A program made the position numbers and the translations under genes. Below the pieces are notes generated by a model that saw nothing but the letters and a program-made list of their open reading frames with translations, ran no database searches and was not told the DNA's origin. Positions 22,001 to 27,943 of a DNA stretch of 64,000 nucleotides are shown in pieces. The DNA is from Ryuthela nishihirai (Eukaryota > Arthropoda > Arachnida > Araneae > Heptathelidae): the NCBI GenBank assembly GCA_038380435.1, contig JAWZYU010000018.1, positions 50,927,751-50,991,750 of the forward strand, given 5' to 3'. How positions within the stretch are numbered: position 1 is the stretch's first letter; the number at the start of each line of letters is the position of its first letter.

Positions 22001-24458
22001 GTTGGAAGAAACATTGAGTGAAGAAATGAGGCGGTGAGCAATAGGGAGGCTCGAAGCGGGACAACATCAGTCTGAGGTAGTCAGATGACTAAATGTGATT
22101 CGTAACTTTGTAAGCCGCCTTTGGAATCGATTTTAAACAAGTCAAACCATCGCTAGAACACCTGTTCCTGGACGTCCGACGACCACAACGACTAGGGACG
22201 ACTGTTAACTGCTCCTAAATGCGAGGCGCCATAGAATCCATACAGCACACCAGCTCGCTTTCGACCTCGCTGTATCCACGGAACGGGCTATATCCCGGCA
22301 AACTATGTCCAGAAGCCTTCATGCAAGTCATCTTTATGCAAGATGACTAGTTGTGTTTGTCCCTTTGCGTCCGACTAACACAGACTGATTGAATTGGTCT
22401 CGATATTATCACAACAGAACTCAAAGTCAATGGGACAATGTTTTGGTCACTGATGAATCCAGATTTAGTCTGCAAACAGATTCCCAATGACTAATGGTTT
22501 GGATACAGCCTGGAACCAGATATCATCCCATTGACATCCGGGAAAGAGACAATTTGGAACTGATGGCGTGTTGTTGTGGGCAGGCATCAATCTCACGCAC
22601 AGACCTACATACGCACAGACCTACATATCATCCCAGGATGGACTGTAATATCTGTAAGAACCTTATGTTCGTCCATTTCTAGCTGTAATTAGTCTTGATT
22701 CCGTGTTAATGCACGATAATGCTCTGCTTCATAGAGCTCGCTTGATGGTGAAACCATAAGCTATATAGACTGGAGGGGCGGGGGTGGCTCAGTCGGTAGC
22801 GCGCCAGGCTTGCAATCTGCAGTTCCCAGTTTCGAGTCCCAGCTGAGTCAGCGTTAAGACTTATCTCCGCAAAACTTTCCGCCCTGCCCACGGTCAGTAG
22901 GGGACACCGATGGGTTTGGAAAGGCCGCCGTCCATCGGATGGGACGTTAAGTCGTGGCCCGTGTGCGGGGAAGCCATACCCTGTGAACGTTAAAGAACAA
23001 GCTGAATGGCCTTCACGGGAGACTACCATCTGTCTCCCAACAGCTGTTCCAGTGGATTCCCTCCCCCAACCTTCTCTGAGCCTTCGGGGTCCTTGTGACC
23101 TGTCCATTTAGCCCATGGTGTGCAAAAAAGTGTCACTCAGAGGTAAAATACCCATCCCAACCTATATAGACTGGCCTTAACGATCACCTGACCTAAATCC
23201 AATAGAACATGTTTGGGACTACTCTAGGACGACCCATCGCCACTCGCAATCCACTTCCCACGACCCTTCAATAGTTCCGATCTACATTCTTACATTAATG
23301 GCAATTCCTCCCTCAAAACCTCTGACTTGCGACATGACGAGTCGTTGTATAGCCTGTATCATTGTCCAAGATGATCACACACCATATTAAAGGGATGTTA
23401 TGATTGAACTTTTACATTCCATTTTGGGGAAATAATTTTCTAATCTTAATATCTCATTAAATAGTCACGGGAACTTGTTTGTTATTCAGGTATAAGTGGG
23501 ATATACTGTATGATCATGGACTTCACCTGTACGTTTCAATGAAATCCAACGAATGACTTGTTCGTAATTCATATTTTTCTGTATGTTGCTTGATCTTGAT
23601 ATCCTCGAACCTTATATGAGTTGTACTTCCTGTCTCTGATAGTTTGTGTTGTTTTACCTCTGAGCGGCACTTTTTTGCACATCATGGGCTAAATGGCCAG
23701 GTCACATGGACCCCGAAGGCTCAGAGAAAGTTGGGGGAGGGGACCCACTGGAACAGCTGTTGGGAGACAGATGATAGCCTCCCGTCAAGGACATCCAGCG
23801 TGTTCTTTAACGTGCACAGGGTATGGCTCTCCCACACACGGGGCCACGGCTTAACGTCCCATCCGACGGACGGCGGCCTTTCCAAGCCATCGGTGTCCCC
23901 TACTGACCGTAGGCAGGGCGGGAAATTTTGCGGAGATAAATCTCAACGCTGACCCAGCTGGGACTCGAACCTGGGAACTACAGATTACGAGCCTGGCGCG
24001 CTACCTACTGAGCCACCCCCGCCCCGTCTCTGATAGACTGAGTAAAAAAAAATAACTGAATACGTTTGGATATAATGAGTTTGTGGCTGATTCATGCTTA
24101 ACAAATGCATTTGTAACATATAAAAAATGATTTATGGACATTAAAAGTGACGACCTGAATAATTGCGAATGATATCATAGGTACTTAAAGGTATTTGCTT
24201 TCTTTCAGCGCATACCAATGGATGGTGAGCAGAAGTGTTAATCTGGGCACAGAGAAATGTGGCAAGGAGGCTGTGGACACCTTCTTGAAAGTGAGTGAGA
24301 TGGCCATCTCAAGCTTGCCTTCCATACTCTGCGATAGCTTCGATCCCGACAGTGAACAGTGCAGCAGTTTGCTTCCACCTCCAGGAACCACTCCGAAAGG
24401 AACCATCAGGGAATCCAAAGTAGGAGAAATGATCTCCGAGCTTTACTTGCATAACTGA
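961..24458 (+). CDS. Secreted 12-cysteine protein, five coding exons
   Basis: Exons 961-1000, 8912-9047, 16014-16159, 19440-19575 and 24209-24458 total 708 nt: 235 codons plus TGA. All introns are GT-AG and the phases agree at each junction (1, 2, 1, 2). Residues 1-20 are a signal peptide (hydrophobic WVLFFIGFAIVAS), with likely cleavage before QEKC. The mature chain of about 215 residues has 12 cysteines (24, 32, 58, 67, 75, 99, 115, 152, 153, 170, 194, 204), is otherwise polar and probably helical, and has no transmembrane segment. This suggests an extracellular disulfide-bonded protein. The cysteine spacing recalls the small secreted DUF19/T20D4.11-like or 27-kDa haemolymph-protein (DUF1397) groups, but that match is inferred from pattern only, so no function is assigned. 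A TATA box lies about 95 bp before the ATG and a poly(A) signal about 110 bp after the stop. Introns are 7.9, 7.0, 3.3 and 4.6 kb, all invaded by TEs. Confidence 0.8.
1184..1582 (-). mobile_element. SINE-A copy 2, full length
   Basis: Runs from GGGTTGTTTTACCTCTGAGC to the reversed head. The TSD TTAGGAGGG lies at 1175-1183 and 1583-1591. Confidence 0.9.
1768..1842 (-). mobile_element. SINE-B 3' end
   Basis: Reversed 3' part: TACCCCCTCAAGCAGCTGCT, then CAGAGGTCTGACAGGAGCC. The head is absent. Confidence 0.8.
2005..2382 (-). mobile_element. SINE-A copy 3, near full length
   Basis: All regions are recognisable; a G-run expansion sits at about 2271-2283. No clear TSD seen. Confidence 0.85.
2648..2842 (+). 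mobile_element. SINE-B, near full length
   Basis: The tRNA-like head with box B GGTTCGAGCCC is followed by the CTGCTGAGGTCTCGCC body and the CAAGCAGCTGCTTGAG end. Confidence 0.85.
2966..3050 (+). other. tRNA-like sequence (pseudo-tRNA)
   Basis: TGTGGTGCAATGGTAGCC resembles box A of tRNA-Trp, and GCGGGTTCGATTCCCGC is a perfect T-arm. The acceptor bases pair imperfectly, and the anticodon arm CTCTG/CAGAG encloses an 11-base loop, too large for a working tRNA. Confidence 0.4.
3055..4355. other. A/T-rich intron 1 sequence, nothing recognised
   Basis: Long A and T runs; no coding frame, TIR or SINE block was seen on either strand. Confidence 0.5.
4361..4735 (+). mobile_element. SINE-A copy 4
   Basis: The head has lost a few bases between the boxes (GGCTCGGTAGCGCGCC); box B GGTTCGAGTCC is intact. 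Confidence 0.85.
4963..5032 (-). other. tRNA-like fragment
   Basis: On the minus strand, GTGAGTTCGAATCTCAC is a perfect T-arm, and GGCTTG near 5032 pairs with CAAGCC near 4967. The D-arm and box A are not convincing. Confidence 0.3.
5318..5512 (+). mobile_element. SINE-B, near full length
   Basis: Head from GGTAGCGCGCTTGGTTACTG, box B GATTCGAACCC, and the 3' end GCAGCTGCTTGAGGGGGAAT followed by a (TTTA)n-like tail. Confidence 0.85.
5560..5665. repeat. Left arm of an outer inverted repeat
   Basis: The region around CAACACCTCCTATAACAGAA reappears inverted at about 7497-7590 (TTCTGTTATAGGAGGTGTTG), together with flanking GGACCAAATTT and AGTAGTC blocks. Confidence 0.7.
5692..5892. mobile_element. 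Palindromic MITE-like element
   Basis: About 85-bp arms (from CTACTGGTGGATTC at 5697, inverted as AGTCCACCAGCAATA at 5873) around a short loop near 5790. No coding capacity. Confidence 0.7.
6112..6222 (+). repeat. 36-bp unit repeated three times
   Basis: AAAGTACAGAATTTTATTAA followed by ACAAATTACAGAACAG occurs three times with no differences, just beyond the transposase stop. The identity shows recent slippage or amplification. Confidence 0.9.
6216..7290 (-). pseudogene. Transposase (Tc1/mariner superfamily), frameshifted
   Basis: The main open part (6216-7169, 317 codons) has the helix-turn-helix segment (SVPQSTLWRVLRDERLHPYH) and a DDE/D core: LLTDECTF (Asp113), WFQHDGAPPYF (Asp209) and SPRSPDLSCLNFFLWG (Asp246), followed by a conserved C-terminus RRCEACINVGGRSFEQF. 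The N-terminal part (YGVGDGNAR, HERFP, LCETGSF) lies at 7080-7290 in another frame with one stop, so at least one frameshift separates them. About ten extra residues (around ILYIITYLL) disturb the core near residue 165. It is not expected to be active. The N-terminus resembles the DUF4817-type transposases common in arthropods. Confidence 0.85.
7497..7590. repeat. Right arm of the outer inverted repeat
   Basis: Inverted partner of 5560-5665. The two arms enclose a 200-bp palindromic MITE and the mariner-like element. Confidence 0.7.
7760..8133 (-). mobile_element. SINE-A copy 5, old and diverged
   Basis: Only islands remain: TTCTTTAACGTGCACA, a CGGACGGC block and the reversed head near 8100-8130. 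Confidence 0.65.
8180..8570 (-). mobile_element. SINE-A copy 6
   Basis: Near full length; the tRNA-like end is partly scrambled (two short GCGCAC repeats at about 8530-8560). Confidence 0.8.
8632..8703 (-). mobile_element. SINE-B 3' end
   Basis: Reversed 3' segment with the ATAAATAAATA tail; head absent. It lies 208 bp before the exon 2 acceptor. Confidence 0.8.
8912..9047 (+). CDS. Exon 2: end of signal peptide, Cys 24, 32, 58
   Basis: The acceptor CTATCTTTCAG ends at 8911 and the donor GTAAGT starts at 9048. 136 nt, phase 1 in and phase 2 out. It encodes the signal cleavage region (FAIVAS-QEKC) and the first three cysteines. Confidence 0.8.
9048..9653. other. Start of intron 2, nothing recognised
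   Basis: Unique sequence between exon 2 and the Tigger-like element. Confidence 0.5.
9656..10359 (+). mobile_element. pogo/Tigger-like non-autonomous element
   Basis: Ends (T/C)AGGTTGAGTATCCCTAATCC and, inverted, CAGGTTGAGGATTCCCAATCC are flanked by TA (9654-9655 and 10360-10361). The TIR sequence recalls Tigger-type elements. No transposase: the open frame inside (9815-10276) has no recognisable domain. Lies in intron 2. Confidence 0.8.
10105..10222 (+). repeat. GC-rich ~54-bp tandem repeat
   Basis: About two and a half copies of AGAGGGGGCGGGGGTGGCTC with a following AAAAACCACG block, inside the Tigger-like element and far more GC-rich than the surroundings. Confidence 0.75.
10362..10700. 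other. Very A/T-rich intron sequence
   Basis: AATTAATAAATTATATAATT-type stretches only. Confidence 0.5.
10700..10805 (+). repeat. ~45-bp tandem repeat
   Basis: Two to three copies of GTAGCTGATTTAACTGTAAA with AACTTAATGTAGTGAAT in A/T-rich intron 2 sequence. Confidence 0.75.
10992..11371 (+). mobile_element. SINE-A copy 7, inside a mariner
   Basis: The TSD GCACTTACCTCA lies at 10980-10991 and 11372-11383. It splits the 3' end of the mariner relic at 10928-12128. Confidence 0.9.
11400..12125 (-). pseudogene. mariner transposase relic
   Basis: GPKRLTDIVTGDETFFYYY carries the first catalytic Asp of the SETMAR/mariner type. QYYSNTVLPKMVKEMKEQCP and the LLHDG block (second Asp) follow. The region of the third Asp (YSPDL type) is frameshifted near 11600-11640, and the C-terminus EEITLK corresponds to the family's AGGDYFE ending. 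The N-terminal DNA-binding region is absent. Confidence 0.8.
12129..12970 (+). pseudogene. Tc1-like element, decayed, 3' truncated
   Basis: The start ATATATTATCTGATCAAATG resembles a Tc1-family terminus. From 12269, MGHTIKFSDFQRGHLSNKS, SVRNISDLL, RSTVSNVIVK and RPGRPR give the paired-type DNA-binding domain. At about 12637-12710, WCKALRQWTLEQWNRVLWSY ends in SYES instead of SDES, so the first catalytic Asp is lost. No matching right terminus found. Confidence 0.8.
12995..13028. repeat. Perfect 14-bp hairpin
   Basis: CTGAAACGTGAGGT, a 6-base loop, then ACCTCACGTTTCAG. Just after the Tc1 relic; could be a junction product. Confidence 0.85.
13030..13470. other. Intron 2 sequence, nothing certain
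   Basis: Two short copies of TCCTGGACAGATCTGTC/TTTCCTGGACAGATG near 13095-13140. Otherwise unremarkable. Confidence 0.4.
13473..13545 (+). other. tRNA-like sequence
   Basis: TAGCTTAGCTGATAGAGC fits box A and GTGTTCGAATCTGG a weak box B. Six acceptor pairs are possible (CGCCTT with AAGGCG). It continues into unrelated sequence, so it may head an old SINE. Confidence 0.35.
13690..14195 (+). mobile_element. SINE-A copy 8, old, with internal insertions
   Basis: Recognisable blocks are GGGAGAAAGGCGACACCAATG, the central CACCCTGTGCATACTAAAG and the CCAACCTTCTCTG 3' part. The head is degraded (TATGTTCGAAACCC). Confidence 0.6.
14441..16013 (+). repeat. 177-bp tandem array, nine units, ending at exon 3
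   Basis: The landmark TCAATCGACCGTCTAC (with small variants) recurs at 14441, 14618, 14795, 14972, 15149, 15326, 15503, 15680 and 15857, always 177 bp apart with no indels. Units 2-6 are nearly identical and the outer ones diverged. Each unit contains CATTTATAG, which in the last unit is the exon 3 acceptor (ending at 16013). Lies at the 3' end of intron 2. Confidence 0.95.
16014..16159 (+). CDS. Exon 3: Cys 67, 75, 99
   Basis: The acceptor TTTACATTTATAG ends at 16013 and the donor GTCAGT starts at 16160. 146 nt, phase 2 in and phase 1 out. It encodes NKCFESYSKDC and the YNEFC motif. The acceptor belongs to the last unit of the 177-bp tandem array. Confidence 0.8.
16267..16665 (+). mobile_element. 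SINE-A copy 9 with a 22-G head
   Basis: The TSD TTCTTAATCG lies at 16257-16266 and 16666-16675. The 5' GGGGCGGGGGTG of other copies is replaced by an uninterrupted G run (16266-16287). Confidence 0.9.
16676..17376. other. Intron 3 sequence, nothing certain
   Basis: A ~30-bp direct duplication (AATTCCGTTTTTCC with GTGAACCACTAGAA) at about 17254-17315 is the only structure seen. Confidence 0.45.
17377..17664. repeat. Large hairpin-forming inverted repeat
   Basis: Arms of about 120 bp (17377-17497 and 17543-17664) are almost perfectly complementary, e.g. GGATCAACACCTGATATTAG against CTAATATCAGGTGTTGATCC. The central loop is about 45 bp. Probably a foldback MITE. Lies in intron 3. Confidence 0.85.
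17665..18266. other. Intron 3 sequence, nothing recognised
   Basis: A short direct repeat GAAACTATGGTAAGG occurs near 17898 and 17938. No other structure. Confidence 0.45.
18282..18590 (-). mobile_element. SINE-A copy 10, 5'-truncated
   Basis: Lacks the tRNA-like head. A 15-bp TSD AATGAAAAATATTAG flanks it at 18267-18281 and 18591-18605, so the truncation happened at insertion. Confidence 0.9.
18965..19160 (-). mobile_element. SINE-B, near full length
   Basis: Tail, body (GGCGAGACTTCAGCAGAAAG) and a reversed head with a TTAACCACTCGGC block. Moderately diverged. Lies in intron 3. Confidence 0.8.
19440..19575 (+). CDS. Exon 4: Cys 115 and 152
   Basis: The acceptor ACTTTGCAG ends at 19439 and the donor GTAAGT starts at 19576. 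136 nt, the same length as exon 2, phase 1 in and phase 2 out. It encodes DYLEHVPCINEAF through LPTVC; the last cysteine of the CC pair is completed across the junction. Confidence 0.8.
19576..21081. other. Intron 4 sequence, nothing recognised
   Basis: A/T-rich, with small chance open frames only. Confidence 0.5.
21095..21450 (+). mobile_element. SINE-A copy 11 with internal deletion
   Basis: The CAGCTGTTCCAGTGGGTCC block is missing. The TSD CATTCAGAGTGAG (one mismatch) is at 21082-21094 and 21451-21463. Confidence 0.9.
21749..23400 (+). pseudogene. Tc1-like element, decayed, split by a SINE
   Basis: Starts near CAATGGTGCGCAAAATTTAA. Conceptual fragments in shifting frames show IGRLEAGQHQSEV, VPGRPRTTTTRD, VLVTDESRFSLQTDS (first Asp) and PGTRYHPIDIRERDN. 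After SINE-A copy 12, SPDLNPIEHVWDYSRTTHR (catalytic Glu) and CIACIIVQDDHTPY end the gene. At least five stops. The right terminus was not identified. Confidence 0.8.
22774..23161 (+). mobile_element. SINE-A copy 12, inside a Tc1 relic
   Basis: The 13-bp TSD CTATATAGACTGG lies at 22761-22773 and 23162-23174. It interrupts the coding remains of the Tc1 element at 21749-23400. Confidence 0.9.
23401..23631. other. Intron 4 sequence between Tc1 relic and SINE
   Basis: May hold the lost right end of the Tc1 relic; no terminus is visible. Confidence 0.35.
23643..24025 (-). mobile_element. SINE-A copy 13, full length, in intron 4
   Basis: The TSD GTCTCTGATAG is at 23632-23642 and 24026-24036, 170 bp before the exon 5 acceptor. 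Confidence 0.92.
24209..24458 (+). CDS. Exon 5: C-terminal 83 codons and stop
   Basis: The acceptor GCTTTCTTTCAG ends at 24208. The first base completes TGC, and the frame runs to TGA at 24456-24458. It carries Cys 170, 194 and 204 and a proline-rich segment (LLPPPGTTPKG) before a short helical tail. Confidence 0.8.
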
Positions 24459-24566
24459 ATGTAAATATCACTAACGAGTGTGGAGAAAAAACTTTAGAGA
24501 AACAATTCTGATTTTATTTTTCTTTCTAAATGCCATACGCGTGTGAATTTTCGCTTCTTTTTCTAG

Positions 24567-24572
24567 AATAAA
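24567..24572 (+). terminator. Polyadenylation signal
   Basis: AATAAA 109 bp after the TGA of exon 5, followed by A/T-rich sequence. It implies a 3' UTR of about 130 nt. Confidence 0.6.
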
Positions 24573-24987
24573 TGAAATGTTTACAAAATGAGATATTGAG
24601 TAAAAAGTTTCTTAACTTTTTAAGAATTTTACTGTTCTAACGAATAATAAAAAAAGTCATCTTCAATATGAAGGTGATTTTTTTTTTTTTTTCAATTCTT
24701 ACAGCTTCTATGCAGACATTTTATTAGCATTGACTTTCATGAACTTTCGTACGTAGATTAAGAACAAAAATAACTATTTTCTTTTATTCTATCTTTGACA
24801 GAATGTCGATTGAGACGTTAAAAGGGGAAATCCTGCATTTGCATGTTCATAATATAATCAAACGGAATGAACTCCAGATAAAAATAACCATTAATATTCA
24901 TGTAAGCCAAACAGTGATTTATAAATCATAACCATTATTATAAATCATGCAAGCAAAACAGTGATTTTAAAAAGCTAAGAACTCTCA
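24573..24987. other. Downstream of the first gene, nothing recognised
   Basis: A/T-rich with a poly-T stretch near 24678. No second poly(A) cluster. Confidence 0.45.
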
Positions 24988-25262
24988 CCCTCCCCTTGGT
25001 GAGAAAGGGAACACCGATGGGCTTGGAAAGGTCACCGTTCATATGATGGGGAGTAAAGCCGTGGTCCAGTATGCAGGAGAGTCATACCCTACTCACGTTA
25101 AAGAACATGCTGGAAAGCATAACCGAAGTCTACTATCTGTGACCAAATAATCGTTCAGTGGGTCCCCTTCTCCAATCTTCTCTGAGTCCTAGGGGTCCTT
25201 GTGACTTGACAATTTAGCCCATTATGTGCAAAAAGAGTGCTACTCAGAGATAAAACAACTCA
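24988..25262 (+). mobile_element. SINE-A copy 14, head lost, diverged
   Basis: Starts at CTCCCCTTGGTGAGAAAGGG and reaches the 3' CTCAGAGATAAAACAACTC. Many substitutions. Confidence 0.75.
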
Positions 25263-25302
25263 ATCCAAAAAGATAATATCCGAGAAGACGGAAACGAAGT
25301 TC

Positions 25303-25555
25303 AATTTTACCTCTGAGTAGCTTTTTTGTACTCATTTCTTTTTGTACTAACTGGACAAATCACAAGAGATCAGAGATAGTTAAAAGAAGGGGATCCACTG
25401 AACAGCTGTTAGGAGAAAGATGAAAGGATCCATCTTAACGTTCACAGGGTGTGGCTATCGTGCACGAGGGATCAGGTTTAGGTATTCCATCCGATGGATG
25501 TGGCGGCCTTTCCAAGCTCTTCGATGTCCTCTTTATCACCGAGGCAAGTTAAAAC
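25303..25555 (-). mobile_element. SINE-A copy 15, fragmentary
   Basis: Shows TTTTACCTCTGAGTAGC at its start and the CCATCCGATGGATG block near 25485. Heavily diverged, head absent. Confidence 0.6.
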
Positions 25556-25768
25556 ACGTTTGCAATACGTAATACATTGCACCAGGAGTGAACATCTGAC
25601 ACGTAGTAACAGGTCAATATCGATCTTTGAAGGAAACATCGCAATCTCCGTTGTTAATCAACATGGCAGTTACGCGCTTAAAACCTATGTGGCTTACTTA
25701 TAATATATGCTAAATGGCCGACTATAAGAATGGTTACCATTATGCGGGGCAGCATTTATTTTGTCAAC

Positions 25769-26123
25769 GGTTGGGTTGGGTTGTTTTACCTCTGAGCGGC
25801 ACTTTTTTGCACACCATGGGCTAAATGGCCAGGTCACAAGGACCCCGAAGGCTCAGAGAAGGTTGGGAGAGGGTACCCACTGGAACAGCTGTTGGAAGAC
25901 AGATAGTAGCCTCCCGTCAAGGCCATCCAGCGTGTTCTTTAACGTGCACAGGGTATGTCTCTCCCGCACACGGGGCCACGGCTTAACGTCCCATCCGACG
26001 GACGGCGGCCTTTTCAAGCCCATCGGTGTCCCCTACTGACCGTGGGCAGGGGGGGGGGGAATTTTGCGGAGATAAATCTCAACGCTGACCTAGCTGGGAC
26101 TCGAACCTGGGAACTACAGATTA
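25769..26123 (-). mobile_element. SINE-A copy 16, 5'-truncated in the head
   Basis: The TSD TTTGTCAAC is at 25760-25768 and 26124-26132. The tRNA-like part stops after the reversed box B. Confidence 0.9.
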
Positions 26124-26132
26124 TTTGTCAAC

Positions 26133-26751
26133 AGTAATCGTTTGTTTTTTCGGATACATTTTCACGGATTTAAGGTAAATTATTAGTGCAAGTACGCAAA
26201 TAAATTTACAATGCTATTGAGCTTAATGAAATACCTCCTCTTTCACCCTCTTTCATACAAATCTCTCACACCACCTCTTTCATGCAAAGCCAACGCCAAA
26301 AAAGAACTGAATTGGGACCTAAAGAGTTCTATATACTACATTGGCATACACGATTTTTGATTCATTGTTTTGTGTCCTGGTCTGTTATGCCAAACTACAT
26401 AATAACCTTAAAATTTCAGTACTCCAGCGCTCAACGAAAAGCAAAATGACGTCAACGGGGAACACTTCGAACTTCTCATTAAATTTTACATGAGAAGTCC
26501 TACAAAAATTTTATTTAATACTCACTCAAAAATATTTCTAATTAATTTAAATTTTATAATGCGGAAAGGAGTTTACACGATAAACGAAAATTGTTCCATG
26601 GACCAAGAAAATTCTCTTCTGATTGATCAATGCAATTTTGCTGCAAGGATGCGAGTTTTATTTTAAAAAAATAATGTTTTCTTATTTCGGAAAAACGTGT
26701 ATGTTGTTGCATACATGCTACTTAAACAGTTTCTAGATTTTTTACACATTT
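26133..26751. other. Intergenic, nothing recognised
   Basis: Short repeated CTCTTTCA words near 26237-26285; otherwise unique. Confidence 0.45.
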
Positions 26752-26761
26752 ACAGTTTCTA

Positions 26762-27184
26762 GGGGGCAGGGGTGGCTCAGTCGGTAGCGCGCCAGGCTTG
26801 TAATCTGTAGTTCTCAGGTTCGAGTCCCAGCTGGGTCAGCGTTGAGATTTATCTCCACAAAATCCCCCGCCCTGCCCACGGTCAGTAGGGGACACCGATG
26901 GGCTTGGAAAGGCAGCCTTCCATCGGATGGGATGTTATCGGATGGACGGCGTCCCATCCGATGGACGGTCCATCGGATGGGACGCCCCCGTGTGAGGGAG
27001 AGCCATACCCTGTGCACGTTAAAGAACACGCTGGATGGCCTTGACGGGAGGCTACCATCCGTCTCCCAACAGCTGTTCCAGTGGGTCCCCTCCCCCAACC
27101 TTCTCTGAGCCTTCGGGGTCCATGTGACCTGGCCATTTAGCCCATGGTGTGCAAAAAAGTGCCGCTCAGAGGTAAAACAACCCA
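26762..27184 (+). mobile_element. SINE-A copy 17 with internal inverted duplication
   Basis: The TSD ACAGTTTCTA is at 26752-26761 and 27185-27194. A ~55-bp extra segment (26930-26985) repeats CATCGGATGGGAC in both orientations. Confidence 0.9.
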
Positions 27185-27278
27185 ACAGTTTCTATGTTAT
27201 GTCAATGGTAACTTAACTTCGAAATGTCTGTAACTTCTAAAACGTGTTTTTAGGGTTAAATACCTACATACAAAATCC

Positions 27279-27620
27279 TCATGCAACCACGAGCTACCGA
27301 GGTCTAACCATATTGTAATTTAACTCTCTAAACGCGTCTATCTTGAGCTATAGCTGCTGCATTGAAACATTGAAGGTCAATTCTAGCAAGGTCCTCTTTG
27401 GCATTCCCCACCGCCTTTTCTCCTTTTCCCAAGGCCTTCAGGTTCACAGTTCATAACCCTATTCGCCAATCCATAGCTATGCACACGAGAAAAATGGCGA
27501 AACTAAAAGTGTCTCTCTTTGCATGATGTGTTGCTCAAAGGAATTTGACGAATCCTTCACCAACCTTATCATTGCTTAATAGTCAAACCACTTAATGCCC
27601 AAGACACTGCATAAGAAGAC
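27279..27620 (-). pseudogene. Diverged 3' end of an RTE element
   Basis: Minus-strand match to the last ~110 codons and 3' end of the RTE family, e.g. ATAACCCTATTCGCCAATC and CACTTAATGCCCAAGACACT on the + strand. Many substitutions. Confidence 0.7.
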
Positions 27621-27943
27621 AAATTAAGATCGACATCAAATCTATCTAAATATTGACTTTCAACAACAGAAGTTCGGAATTTAAGAGTTACGAAAGCTGG
27701 AATATGAATCTTCAACAGCAATGGCTTAATAGCATACTTAATTTAATAGCTTAAATAACATACATAATTGACGAATATGAAATTAATTGTTTGAACAAAC
27801 TACTGAAATCTAGTCTCTAGATATAACATTTTATTAAATGATTTGATATATTATTATTTATATTCTGATTACTTCTGAGACAAATTTTTATAATATGGCA
27901 TTGCTGTTCTTAAATATTCAAATTTTCGTGACTCGTTATACAG

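Noticed and set aside
24185..24418. A 77-codon minus-strand frame at exon 5.
   Set aside because: Antisense to exon 5, whose splice site, frame and poly(A) signal fit the + strand gene.
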